From contig NC_083890.1 of NCBI RefSeq assembly GCF_032452875.1, positions 45,692,483-45,756,482 of the forward strand: 64,000 nt of DNA, in the 5' to 3' direction. Position 1 is the first letter of the stretch, and every line of letters starts with the position of its first letter. The position numbers and the translations under genes were made by a program. This DNA is from Bos javanicus (Eukaryota; Chordata; Mammalia; Artiodactyla; Bovidae). A model generated the notes under the pieces. It was not told the DNA's origin, searched no databases, and saw only the letters and a list, made by a program, of their open reading frames with translations. Below, piece by piece: positions 10,187 through 20,974 of this stretch.

Positions 10187-13100
10187 GTGCGTGAAACCCG
10201 CTGCGCGCGCCGCTCTCCATCCAAAGAGGAGGGATGTCTTGGCAGGGACTGTGAACAGGCCGCCCTACCACCACCCTCCCTCCAAAAAAAAAAAAATACA
10301 CATCCCTGAGAGCCCGCCAGTGTTCAGGAACTCCATAAATGGCAGAGCTGGGGTTAGAGATGTGTCTTCTCCCACCTGTTTCCTCGAACCCTTTTGAAAA
10401 CACCGAAAGGAGCGGGAACTGTCCAATTAGGCTCCACGTTTCAGGTCGTCTGGCCGGCGGGAGCCTGACACCTCGTCCCTCACTTTCTTTTAACGGAGGT
10501 AGAAATCCGCTGACTCTTCCTTGTCCATTCTTCGACATCCACTAGAAAGGTGGAGGGGCATCTTGGTGAATACAGATGCCACCTCTTCTCACGCAGCAGA
10601 ACTGTGAGATAGGTCCATAAATTGCAGTGACTGAATCTTAAACAGCAGGACTTGGGCCATTTATCCTGGCTGCCAGGATGAAGCGTGGCTTTTGGGGGGC
10701 TTTGTAGTCATGCTAACCAGGTCACAGGTGCCCAGACAGCCTCTGGAATCCAGGTTTTGGACACAACTTCTGAGTTTACTTCTCTAGTGAAGAGAAAATC
10801 AAAGTCATCTGTTTAGGATGAATTTGTTTTCATTTTTAACAGAAGGAAGGGGTCTCAAGCCAAGTCCCAGGAATGGGCTGGGCAGTTATGCTTGGTCACG
10901 GTGGTTGGGAGCAAAAACTGGGGAGTGACTTTAAAGTCCTGGGTGTAGTGGAAGGAGAATTAGGAGTGACCCGGAAGCATTTGCAGAGGTGGGCTTCTGG
11001 CAATGCCCTGGTAAGAGTGAGAGAGACTTGACCTTTATTCAGCATCTATACGTGCCATGCAGGTGTTCAGGTGGACAGCAATTCATTAGCAATGTTGTGT
11101 AGCCTCTCAAAGAGATAAGTACTTTTGGGGTACACATTCATGGAAATCTATTTGTTTGTTTTCAAGCCTGCCTACTTTAGGGTCACACTGCCATTCTGTG
11201 AAAGTGGACCTCAGTACAGCAAGGGCATCTCCTTCTTACTGACCTCTGTCCATGTAAATCCCCACGGGGCAGGGGGGAATCTGTTCTTGTATTTTAGAAA
11301 AGAGCCATATCCAAGTAAGGGAAGGATGGGTTCTCTCACAAGGATTTTCTAGACTTCCCATGTAAGTGTGAAGAACTTATCCTCTGGGAGATTAGTTCTT
11401 AAACAGAGAGTGAGTGTGCCGTCTCTAAAGAGGCAGGTGCTCTGGGCTGGAGAAAGAGGATCCTGCTCTGGCTAGCCCAAGGAGGAAGGGCTACCCTCGA
11501 GGTGTGACCTTGAGACGGTTCCTGAATTTGCCTTCGTCCCGGGTCATTCACTTGTCATCAAGCAGTGGAATTAGATAACGATCTTAAACTCTCATCCCAT
11601 GTGTGTTTAGTGCACTCTAGAGTGAAAACAGACCAAATGCAGACAAATGTACATGGCCGTGTTCTAATACAACTTCATTATGGATGGCAAAATTTGAATT
11701 TCATGTGACTTTTCATGTGTCACAACATATAACTCTTTTGATTTGTCCCCTCAACCATTAAAAAATGTCAAAATCATTCTTAGCTTGTGAGCTGTACTAA
11801 AACAAATGGGAAGCTGAATTAGGCACATGGTCCCTAGTTTGCAGACCCCTGCCATAAAGAGTACCTGGTAAATAGTAAGTGTGCACAAAAGGGTAATTTT
11901 ATATTAAACTTATAACAAGAAAGACATTGCAGTATAAATAATGCATAATATGGACAAGGACCACCAAACACGAATAGGAAAGCGGTGCTCAGTCTATTAG
12001 ATATCACATTATTTTAGCCAGGCAGCTGTTTTTGTAGGAGAATGACAATCCATATTGCTCTGGAGAGAGGCCCAGGACTTAGCAGGCTCTACCAAGTGCT
12101 CGGGTTTATCTTATAGCCAGGCTGTCATCGTAACGCCCTTGTAAACCTGGAAGGCTGGGCTTCCCAGGTGGCAGTAGTGGTAAAGAACGTACCTGCCAGT
12201 GCAGGAGACATTAGAGAGAGACATGGGTTCAATCCCTGGGTAGGGAAGATCCCCTGGAGGAGGGCATGGCCATCCACTCTAGTATTCCTACCTGGAGAAT
12301 CCCATGGACAGAGGAGCCTGGGGGCTACAGTCCATGGGGTGGCAAAGAGGTGGACACAACTGAAGTGACTTAGCACGTATGCATGCAAACCTGGAAGGCT
12401 ACTTTGGGAAGCTGTTCTTGTCTCTCTCATGTTGTACTGGGTATCAAGCCAAGAGCTTTGGAAGAAAAACCTCTGAATGGAAGAAAAGATACAGGCTCAA
12501 GTGTATATCAGTGAAGAACTTTCTAACCACTTTCTGCCCTGGCACTTTAATACTTACCTTAAAAATATTTGTAATATGTAAATATACCAAGAAGTGGTAT
12601 AACCTGGTGGTAAGGAGGACAGGCTCTGGAGTCAAACTGTGTGGGCTCAAATCCTACAGCCAGATCTTACCAGCTGTGTGACTTTGGGCAAATCGATGAA
12701 GCTCTCTGGCCTCCATTTACTATTCAGTTAAATAGGGATAACACTAGTGCCTATTGTCTGTGGGCAGTATGAAAGCCAGAGCTAATACCTGTACCATTTT
12801 TGTAGGAAGCACTAGAGAAGCATCAGTTTATAGCCAGTTGTCAGAAGCGTACACACACACGATGAGTGACATTTCGTAAGAGCACGACTTCTGGGTTTTA
12901 CAGTATTTCTGGAATTAAAAAGACTCAGTTTTCATCCTGATATGCTTGGAGAAGATTAAAAGCTTGCTGCATGGCATTTGGGGTGAATAAACTTGATTGC
13001 TGTCTTTGGATACCTTTGCAGAAGCCAGCTCACTTTGACCGCTTCTGCGAGTGGCCGGACGGCTACGTGCGTTTCATCTACAGCAGCGACGAGAAGAAGG

Positions 13101-16100
13101 CGCAGCGCCACCTGAGCGGCTGGGCCATGCGCAACACCAACAACCACAACGGCCACATCCTCAAGAAGTCGTGCCTGGGTGTGGTGGTGTGTGCGCAGGA
13201 CTGCGCCCTGCCCGACGGCTCGCGGTTGCAGCTGCGGCCAGCCATCTGCGACAAGGCGCGGCTGAAGCAGCAGAGTAAGCCGTGGGGCCGGGTGGGGGTG
13301 GCCCTGCAGGCCTGAGTTCCCCTTCCCAGTGAGTGCGTTCCCCTTCCTTCCTTCCTTCCTTCCGGGGGGCTGGGAGTTATTAATATTAATTAATTAATTT
13401 TGTTAACATTAATATAGTTAATATTTATTAATATTAATCATTAATATTTCACCACCTCTGGCGTTGCAGAGAAGCCTTGTCCCAACTGTCACTCTGCTTT
13501 GGAGTTGATCCCCTGTCGAGGGCACAGCGGTTACCCTGTAACCAACTTCTGGCGACTGGATGGCAACGCGATCTTTTTTCAGGTAGATGAGGGAACCCCA
13601 CAGTTTGAGATGGACAGTCTCATCGTATCACAGCGACCAGGCCACCTGCCAGGTGTCTCAGAAACTCTTGTTTCTGGTTTAGTCCCTAAGCTGTGTCCGA
13701 CTCTTTGTGACCCCATGGACTGTAGCTTGCCAGGCTCCTCTGTCCATGGAATTCTCCAGGCAAGAATACTGGAGTGGGTTGTCATTCCCTTCTCTAGGGG
13801 ATCTTCCCTACCCAGGGACTGAACCCCTGTCTTCTGTGTTGGCAGGCAGATTCTTTACTGCCTAAGCCACCAGGGAAGCCCCTTAGAAACTCTGGACCAA
13901 ACCAAATACAGCTCAACTGGTCAGAAATAGGTGTTGTGGCTTCTAGCCTAGCCTTACTAGGCTCCTAGAAATTAGTTCACCTACTGTGTGCTCTCTAAGA
14001 GTGAACTTAGTTATAGTTCTTTTCATATTTAAAAGGACTATTAGGTCATCTTTTAAGATGTCTATTATTAGTGCAGTTTTATTTGTTTAAGAATTTTTCC
14101 CCCCGTTTCTTTGAAAAAACAACAACATGGGATGTTGGGAAAGGCATATTTAATTTTTGCCCAGCTTCGCTGCAGAGGAACACATGTGATTCATCCCTTT
14201 ATTAATACAGGCCAAGGGAGTTCATGATCACCCAAGACCAGAGAGCAAATCAGAGACGGAAGCTAGAAGAAGTGCAATCAAGAGACAAATGGCTTCTTTT
14301 TACCAACCACAGAAAAGGAGAATTCGAGAACCTGAGGTAATGGGGAGCTGATGTTACACTTGTGGTCTGTATTTGTCGTCATCAGAAAATACACTGAGAA
14401 TTACGCTAAATAGGAATGCCATAACTTAATTTAAAAGGTTTGATTTTATGTGAAAGTTCTATGTCTCTAACAAAATGTCAATGAATCAAATTTTTGAATA
14501 GGGTTTCTAATCCCTTCTTCTCCTTGGGGAAAAAAAAAAAGAGCTGAATATCTCTACAGTTAATGATAGACTGGGGATATGAGCTGACATTCTACTACAA
14601 GGGCAATTATCCAACGGTCATACAGAAAAACATAGGTGCATCCCAGTGAGTTAACAGTACAGCTTTGAGAGGGCCCTTTGCATTATTAACGTAGAACAGA
14701 TAAAAGTTCTTTGTGCAACTTGAGCCAGTTTGGCTTCTCTACCAAAGTATGCCAAGCAGGCAGAATATTTGCCTGAAGATAAGAGGCACTGGTCTTGTCT
14801 GAGCACTTTCTATGTGCCATGACATACAGGCAAAGAGATTTACACTTCTTAAGATCACAAAAGCCTTAAGAAGAAACTACGGTTATTGAGCCCCATTTTT
14901 AAGTGAGGAACCTGAGGCTCAGAGAGAGTAGGTAACTTGTCTAACTCATGAGGGACAGGCAGGATTTGAACCCACGTCTGCGGCAGGCTCCTAAGCCTCT
15001 GCTCTCCTGCACATAGTGTGCGGAAGACAGGATCGTCCACCACTGAGACCCACCCTCCCAGGCTATCCTGGACCCTCTGAGGTCAGCAGCGTGGAATTCA
15101 AGACTGAGCTCAAGCCGTGAAATTCCTGGACTGGGTGCCCGGAAAGTGTTTGCTTGTTATTTGGTTGGTTGGTGACTGTTGACAGGTGAAGATGTCCATG
15201 TAATTTACATCTCTATTTACAAATAAAAACTTTGGGTCATTTCTTTAGGCAGGAGAGAATCAGGATCACAGCAGACATTTCAACAACATCCCTTCCCTGG
15301 AGAACCCAGAGGGCTTGGATGTGATTCCTGACGCTGGCTTCCCTGTTTCGGGCCAGCACTGCCTTTCCTTTCCAAACTCGGATGCTTGCAAAGCTACCTG
15401 CGACCTCACCACCTTCCAGGGAGACATAGTACCACCCTTTCAGAAGTATTCGAACCCAAGAATCTATTTGCCCCGGCCCCCTTGCAGCTATGAATTGGCA
15501 GGTCCTGGGTATGCAAATTCAAGCCCGTATCCCACCTTTTATAAAGATGCCGGCAGTATCCCTAAGGACTCGGACTGGGTTCAGCTGAATGCGCTGCCGT
15601 ACAACGTCAACACCTACAGCAGCTTTGAGAGGAGCTGTGATTTCACCAGTAACCAGCACAGCTGGAAACCAGCCCTTGGAAAAGCTGGCCCAGGGGAGAG
15701 GATGGACCAAGGACAGTTCCCGGTCGAGGCCACTCACCCTCAGCACACCCCACAGCCCCCCTGCAGGTACCTTGCGACCGCCCCGCCAGCCGCTCCAGCC
15801 CTTCAGACGGTGATCACCACCACCACCAGAGTCTCCTACCAGGCCTGCCAGCCCCCCACCCTGAAATGCTGTGACAACGTGCGGGATGCAAAGAGCCTCT
15901 CCAGCTGTGACTATGCTTCTGAAAACACCCAGATGTCCATCTACCCAGGAGCCTTGGACTTTCCAGCTCCAGTCGTCACGACAAGCTCTCCAACAGCATC
16001 GCTTCCTCTGAAGATTCCCAGAGATTGCTGGACCGTCAGACAACATTCTCTGCCTTATCCTCTAGGAGCAGCACCCTCCCGGACAGACGGAGCAGAGGCC

Positions 16101-16190
16101 TTGGAAGTGTGTTCCTCCAGACTGGGGTCTGCAGCCAACTATTCAGATCGAATCAGTCCATTCTTTAGCTGTGACGATGAGGACTTTTGA
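10097..16190 (+). CDS. GCM2: GCM2, glial cells missing transcription factor 2 (complete, 5 coding exons)
   Basis: Join of 10097-10186, 13022-13274, 13470-13582, 14211-14336 and 15249-16190: 1524 nt, 507 residues, against 506 in human. GCM2 is the zinc-containing DNA-binding master regulator of parathyroid development and acts in the nucleus on ATGCGGG-type sites. The GCM domain covers about residues 20-175 ([90 protein letters not shown]), with its metal-binding Cys and His residues present. The C-terminal part is Ser/Pro/Tyr-rich, contains the conserved inhibitory segment (about 379-395), and ends FFSCDDEDF. All introns are GT-AG. The start context (CGGATGC) is weak, and M17 is a possible alternative start. 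GCM1 is excluded by the C-terminal half and by the SYCP2L and MAK neighbours. Confidence 0.96.
10187..12142 (+). other. GCM2 intron 1, first part: no gene or clear repeat
   Basis: Unique-looking intronic sequence with a poly-A run at about 10283. No conserved exon or recognised repeat. Confidence 0.5.
12157..12386 (+). mobile_element. Bov-tA SINE with 14-bp TSD, GCM2 intron 1
   Basis: Canonical head and tail. AAACCTGGAAGGCT is duplicated at 12143-12156 and 12387-12400. Confidence 0.92.
12590..12800 (+). mobile_element. MIR SINE
   Basis: Contains the MIR core (GGACAGGCTCTGGAGTCAAA, CAGCTGTGTGACTTTGGGCA), followed by the L2-like tail. An old mammalian element in GCM2 intron 1. Confidence 0.8.
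13022..13274 (+). CDS. GCM2: GCM2 coding exon 2 (core of GCM domain)
   Basis: The acceptor is CTTTGCAG and the donor GTAAGC after CAGA (phase 1). It carries the most conserved part of the DNA-binding domain, including the NTNNHN segment and the SCLGVVVC and PAICDKAR strings. GC content is far higher than in the flanking introns. Confidence 0.96.
13341..13449 (+). repeat. Simple repeats filling GCM2 intron 2
   Basis: (CCTT)n at 13341-13363 and an AT-rich TTAA/ATTAATATT tract at 13379-13449, inside the 195-nt intron. Confidence 0.85.
13470..13582 (+). CDS. GCM2: GCM2 coding exon 3
   Basis: Runs from acceptor GCGTTGCAG to donor GTAGAT. It encodes the [20 protein letters not shown] zinc-binding stretch and ends NAIFFQ. 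The preceding intron is only 195 nt, and about half of it is simple repeat. Confidence 0.95.
13682..13882 (-). mobile_element. Bov-tA SINE, GCM2 intron 3
   Basis: Reverse complement begins GGGGCTTCCCTGGTGGCTTA and carries the complete Bov-A tail. Confidence 0.9.
14211..14336 (+). CDS. GCM2: GCM2 coding exon 4 (end of GCM domain)
   Basis: 42 codons after acceptor AATACAG, starting AKGVHDHPRPESKSETEARR and ending PQKRRIREPE before GTAATG. The basic KRRIR cluster is a candidate nuclear localisation signal. Confidence 0.94.
14780..15010 (-). mobile_element. MIR SINE, antisense, GCM2 intron 4
   Basis: GAGGAACCTGAGGCTCAGAG and GGATTTGAACCCACGTCTGC are typical of antisense MIR. Confidence 0.75.
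15249..16190 (+). CDS. GCM2: GCM2 coding exon 5 (C-terminal regulatory half)
   Basis: 314 codons including the TGA at 16188-16190, after acceptor TTCTTTAG. It holds the divergent, Pro/Ser/Tyr-rich transactivation and inhibitory regions. Landmarks shared with human GCM2 include KATCDL, FQGD, SPRIYLPRPPCSYEL-like text (here NPRIYLPRPPCSYEL), SLSSC and the terminal FFSCDDEDF. The inhibitory segment reads LQTVITTTTRVSYQACQ (15801-15851). Confidence 0.95.
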   Translation, partial: AGENQDHSRHFNNIPSLENPEGLDVIPDAGFPVSGQHCLSFPNSDACKATCDLTTFQGDIVPPFQKYSNPRIYLPRPPCSYELAGPGYANSSPYPTFYKDAGSIPKDSDWVQLNALPYNVNTYSSFERSCDFTSNQHSWKPALGKAGPGERMDQGQFPVEATHPQHTPQPPCRYLATAPPAAPALQTVITTTTRVSYQACQPPTLKCCDNVRDAKSLSSCDYASENTQMSIYPGALDFPAPVVTTSSPTASLPLKIPRDCWTVRQHSLPYPLGAAPSRTDGAEALEVCSSRLGSAANYSDRISPFFSCDDEDF

Positions 16191-16476
16191 ACAGCAGTCC
16201 TGGGCACAGCATAATACTGGTCTTCATGTACGCAGTGGAAGACGACATGGAAGCTCTCTCTTAAATTGGGAGATTCATTTAGCATGCAAAGAAATATATA
16301 TTATATCAATGATATTTATGTACATATATATGATAGGAAAACCAATGATCAGAGTAAATTATAGACTGGAAATGTTTAGTTACTATAGTACATTTTGCAC
16401 AGGAAAGCCTACTATAGTACATAGAATCAGGTCTGGAATGTGACTTCCAAATGAACAGATAAGCATGAAAGTTGGG

Positions 16477-16690
16477 TCTTCCAGGTGGCGCAGTGGTAAA
16501 GAATCTGTCTGCCAGTGCAGGAGACACAAGAGGTGAGGGTTTGATCCCTGGGTCAGGAAGATCTCCTGGAGGAGAAAATAGCAACCCACTCCAGTATTCC
16601 TGCCTGGAGAATCCCATGGTCAAAGGAACCTGGTGCGCTGCAGTCCATGGGATCACAAAGAGTTGGACACAACTGAGCACAGCACACACA
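16477..16690 (+). mobile_element. Bov-tA SINE in the GCM2 3' untranslated region
   Basis: Sense-oriented full element about 290 nt after the stop codon, followed by a (CA)n tract at 16683-16735. It would be part of the mature mRNA if the poly(A) site at about 17.3 kb is used. Confidence 0.9.
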
Positions 16691-17308
16691 CACGGGCGTG
16701 CACGCATGCGCACACACACACACACACACACACGGGCGTGAGAGCAAACGTTAATGAGCTACGTCCATTTAGTTTGTTAGTTGGAGTAGAAATCAAGAAT
16801 CTTGGTTCTCACTCAAAGCCTCCTCCATTGGATCCTATTAGAGAATTTCACAAATCTTTATTTGGCTCTTAGGGATTGTCAAAATGGCTTTGGAAAGATA
16901 TCTGTACAATCTTAACCCCTGAGTCATTTCCTAAGACTTTCATTAAGCATTTACAACCTGTGAAAATACTTCAGGAAGTAATTTGCATAATTTTATCTCC
17001 AAAGTATATATCTATAGCTTTTAAGGAAATCTACCATGTACAGTGATAAAGTGCAGTTGTTTCTAAGTGAATTTTGGTTTCCAGTATCAGTTGAATATCT
17101 TCTCTCAACGCTGATGAATGTTTGCCTAACAGAGACAGCCTAACACTGATGATGTGTATTTAATGGATTTTTACTGTACTAAAGCATATTTTTTGACTAG
17201 GTTTCAAAATTAGAATTGAGATGTTTTATTCAAATTTAGCTTTACTATTTGTAAAGCTCATAAATGTATACCTCATAAATGTAAATGATAATGTTATTGA
17301 TTAAACAT

Positions 17309-17314
17309 AATAAA
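17309..17314 (+). terminator. Candidate polyadenylation signal for GCM2
   Basis: AATAAA occurs about 1.1 kb after the GCM2 stop codon in AT-rich sequence. It is the first clear hexamer seen downstream of the SINE in this 3' region. Usage is inferred, and other AT-rich variants nearby could serve. Confidence 0.35.
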
Positions 17315-17432
17315 TAACATTTTAAAATAATGTAAGCTGAATCTTCAGTTACTTCATAACAAAAATAGAAAAACATTGTTCATAGTATGACCTGTAAAAC
17401 ACTTGTTTTAATAGATTAAACATACTAGTTTA

Positions 17433-17488
17433 AGTTTTGTTTATTTAAGAAATAATAGATAGTTTTGTTTATTTAAGAAATAATAATT
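17433..17488 (+). repeat. 28-bp tandem duplication
   Basis: The unit AGTTTTGTTTATTTAAGAAA plus ATAATAGAT-like text occurs twice in tandem. Downstream of GCM2. Confidence 0.75.
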
Positions 17489-17522
17489 TCTAATGATAGA
17501 AATTCTCTTCCAAATACTGTGA

Positions 17523-17672
17523 TGGGACTTCCCTGGTGGCCCAGTGGCTAAGACTCTGAGCTCCCAATGCAGAGGGCCCAGGTTTAACCCCTGGTCAGGG
17601 AACTAGGTCTTACATGCCACAACTGAAGATTCCACAGACCACAACTAAGACCCCGTGCAGTCAAATAAATGA
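17523..17672 (+). mobile_element. CHR-type tRNA-derived SINE
   Basis: GGGACTTCCCTGGTGGCCCA head, GGTCAGGGAACTAGGTCTTA core and a CAAATAAATGAA tail. Confidence 0.8.
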
Positions 17673-17691
17673 ATGTTACCAAAAACACAGG

Positions 17692-17918
17692 ACCTCCCCA
17701 GTGGCTCAGCTGGGGGAGAACCCATCTGCCAATGCAGAAAACAGAAGAGGTGCAGTTTTGATCCCTGGGTCTGCAAGATCCCCTGGAGAAGGAAATGGCC
17801 ACCCACTCCAGTATTCTTACTTGGGAAATCCCATGGACAGAAGATCCTGGCCGGCTGCAGTCCATGGGGTCACAAAGAGTGAGACACAACTTAGAGACTG
17901 AACAACAACAAACTCAAA
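17692..17918 (+). mobile_element. Bov-tA SINE
   Basis: Follows the CHR SINE directly. Head CTCCCCAGTGGCTCAGCTGG; tail ends GACTGAACAACAACAAACTC. Confidence 0.88.
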
Positions 17919-17946
17919 GAAAAAAACAAAGCAGTGTGCATACATG

Positions 17947-18009
17947 CACACACACACACACACTTCTGCGCAGCTCCAGCACACACACACACACTTCTGC
18001 GCAGCTCCA
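17947..18009 (+). repeat. (CA)n with duplicated CTTCTGCGCAGCTCC spacer
   Basis: Two (CA)n tracts, each followed by CTTCTGCGCAGCTCCA, a local duplication of repeat plus flank. Confidence 0.85.
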
Positions 18010-18399
18010 AGTGCTTAACGAAAATGTTCAATTTTCAAATAAGAACAAACTGTAGAGATAAATTTTTGAGAATTGATGGGGAGGAGGATTATTCACAAAT
18101 TTGATTACTGTGCTCAATCTGCATAACTAAATTGCAGTCAATCATATGCCATTTAAATCACTGAGCACTGTATATTTATTGCTACTGCTCACCTGATTCA
18201 TAAAGCCCTCATACACTGCTGTAATGAATGCATGCATTACTGGCCACGAGATTTAAAAAAAGTATAAGCACACTCCTGTTCCATGGCCAACTTTTTCTCA
18301 AAGGAAAGGATGCCTAATACATTCATGGACTACTTTTTTTCTTTAGATTTCCATTGCCAGAACTTGCAGCTTCTAATCATATCTAGCAATCACATAACA

Positions 18400-18560
18400 A
18401 TTATGTGGGCCAGATACTGTTCTAAACCCTGAACAAGTATTAATTTATTTGATCTTCATAGTAGTCCTCTGAGCTACCTGAGAGAGGCCAAGTGATTTTC
18501 ACAGTGAGTGGCAGGGCTGGAATTTGAATTCATCTCCAGAGTCCCCACTTTTAGCCACAT
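18400..18560 (-). mobile_element. MIR SINE, antisense
   Basis: GCCAGATACTGTTCTAAACC through GGCAGGGCTGGAATTTGAAT, typical antisense MIR. Confidence 0.7.
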
Positions 18561-19196
18561 CACATTAGCTTTGATTATAGCTATTTATCAACAAAATCCC
18601 ACTTGTACTTAGCAAGTGTTGTGCTTGGCATGGAGTAGCGAGTTTTATTACTGCCAAGTGCTTATCCCCTAACATTGGACACAAGGGTTCTGTACAGGAT
18701 GGTAGATAGGGGAGGGGTGGGAGTGGACAGACAGACCCTGGGCAAAGCCCTGAGGTGACCATTCCCCAAAGTGTGGCACAAGGGTGTTCTGGGTGACAGG
18801 GTGATTCTAGATGGTCCACAAATATTGTATGTTAATAGTTAGGACTTATTTTAATGTGTAATAGGGAAAGAACAACACATCCCAACTATGATTTCAGGGT
18901 ATTTTTGCTGAGACAGAGCAAAGCCACAAGGCAATTTAAGGAAAAATATTAAGCAAATAATAGTACAGATGTTACAAGAAATGCCAAAAAATCATCGAAA
19001 TTGTTGAAAGCCACTGAGTAAGAAGGCACGCGGTAACAGAGAAGAATAAACCTGACTCCGCATCACATCCACTCCTTTAGCAGTAAGCCCTGTGCTCTGT
19101 CAGGCTGACTCTCCACCTTCATAAAAGAACGTTGCCTAGAGCCTGAAATATACAAGATAGCCCACCATCACGGCTCTGCCTCCAAGTCTTTAAAGT

Positions 19197-19315
19197 AGGA
19201 AATGGCAACCCACTCCAGTATTCTTTCCTGGGAAATCCCACGGATAGAGGAACCCTGAAGGCTACAGTCCATGGGGTCGTAAAAGAGGTGGACACGACTT
19301 AGAGACTAAACAGCA
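19197..19315 (+). mobile_element. Bov-A tail fragment
   Basis: GGAAATGGCAACCCACTCCA to GACACGACTTAGAGACTAAA. The head is missing. Confidence 0.82.
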
Positions 19316-19837
19316 GCATTCAACAATTAGGCCGGAAAATCAATAAGGATGAAGAAGATTTGAGCAATATAGTAAACTAAGGAAACTTGACAGGCATCAA
19401 AGAACACTCAACAACAACAGATATACAGTATTCCAAAGTGTGCATGGAACATTCTCCAGAACAGAACATACGTTACAACACAAAACAAGCCTCTGTAGAT
19501 TAAAAAGATAAAAGTCCTACAAAGCAAGTGTTCCTACCACAATGGAATAGAAATCAATAATAGAAGTAATCTAGGAAATTCACAAATATGTATAACTTAA
19601 ACAACATACTTCTAAATAATCAGAAAATCAAAGAAGAAATTGCAAGGAAAAGTAGAAAATATTTTGAGAGTAATGAAAGCAAAAGACAACACACTGAAAC
19701 TTATGGGATTCATTTTATTGGATCTGGCAATGTGGAAAGCATTGGTGACCATGATAATAATAATTGTTTCCATGATGTGATGGGCTCTGTGTGCTGAGAA
19801 GCAGACAAAGCAGCTGGTGACAAAACGATTAAGCTCA

Positions 19838-20010
19838 GTTGGTAAAGAATCCGCCTGCAATGCAGGTGACCCCGGTTCGATTCCTGGGTTGGGAGGATCC
19901 CCTGAAGAAGGGAAAGGCTACCCACTCCAGTATCCTGGCCTGGAGAATTCCATGGACTGTATAGGCTGTGGGGGGTCCCAAAGAGTTGGACACAACTGAG
20001 TGAATTTCTC
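19838..20010 (+). mobile_element. Bov-tA SINE
   Basis: GCTCAGTTGGTAAAGAATCC head (tRNA-like B box GGTTCGATTCC) and Bov-A tail. Confidence 0.9.
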
Positions 20011-20213
20011 TTTCACATTCAATGTAGATTTGGACTGTAGAGAAAAGTCTATATTTTCAATTAAAAACTACATTGAGAGCTTCAAATTCCTTCCAGTGAA
20101 GTTTGTCTTAGTGATGGGGTTGCCAGAGTTAGCAAAAAGTTTAGAGGGTTCCCTATTAGGTTTGAATTAAGATAAACAATAAGTACTTTCTGAGTGTAAG
20201 TATATCCCAAATA

Positions 20214-20305
20214 GGGCTTCCCTGGTGGCTCAGACCTTAAAGAGTCTTCCTGTGACGTAGGAGACCCAGGTTTAATCCCTGGGTCAGGAAGATTATTGCA
20301 TGGAC
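20214..20305 (+). mobile_element. Bov-tA 5' half
   Basis: GGGCTTCCCTGGTGGCTCAG through GGTCAGGAAGAT, then the match is lost. Confidence 0.8.
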
Positions 20306-20861
20306 ATACAAAAGTATTGCTTATCTGAAATTCAGGCTTAACTGGGTGTTCTGTATTTTATTTGGCCTTCCTTCTTGGGGAGAATGTTAAAATGTAATTT
20401 CATTCCTGGTCAAAATGTGGTAAAGGACATTTGATAAACTAAGAGGCTGAAAATGTCATTACCTAGAACAATTTGGCTGCTGAACTTTTGTGTGGGAAAA
20501 ACATATTTTTACGAGTTGTTTACTTAATGGGAGAGAATATATTTGTATCATTCTTTAGAATGTAAAAATCATGGTATGCGAATCTCCAATTATAGATATT
20601 TTTGTGTTTTGTTTTTTAAAAACATAGTTTGACATTATTTCTAGCACCTATACGTTTTTATGCTTATATCACTTTATTAATGATATTGCTGTTTCCACTT
20701 GATACTTCCCTCTCCTTTCCAAATCTAAAACTACTGCTTCATGAAAGAAAAATATACTCGCATATTTTCTTAAAAAAAAGCTAAAAAAAATAAAAATCAG
20801 AGATAACTTAATAAAGATTTTAAAAATCCAAGCACCACCCTTTAACATTTATATTTACCGA

Positions 20862-20974
20862 CCTTGCGGGTCGGACAAGCAGAGTCCCACGACCTACCCC
20901 TTCAGCTGATGCTCACCCTGCGGGTCGGACAAGCAGAGTCCCGCGACCTACCCCTTCAGCTGATGCTCACCCTG
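20862..20974 (+). repeat. 54-bp GC-rich tandem duplication
   Basis: Two copies (20862-20915 and 20916-20969) differing at two positions, plus five bases of a third. Each carries TGCGGGTCGGACAAGCAGAG and CTACCCCTTCAGCTGATGCT. CpG-rich, in AT-rich surroundings. Not a family I recognise. Confidence 0.9.

Noticed and set aside
10097..16190. GCM1 identity for the GCM gene
   Set aside because: The C-terminal half, total length of 507, and SYCP2L and MAK neighbours match GCM2; GCM1 would sit near CILK1 and ELOVL5.
17947..18009. CRISPR-like repeat-spacer pattern
   Set aside because: Only two units of (CA)n plus a duplicated flank; a microsatellite duplication in a mammalian genome.
19838..19890. 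tRNA gene suggested by GGTTCGATTCC B box
   Set aside because: It is the tRNA-derived head of a Bov-tA SINE; no cloverleaf or acceptor stem is maintained. The same applies to other SINE heads.
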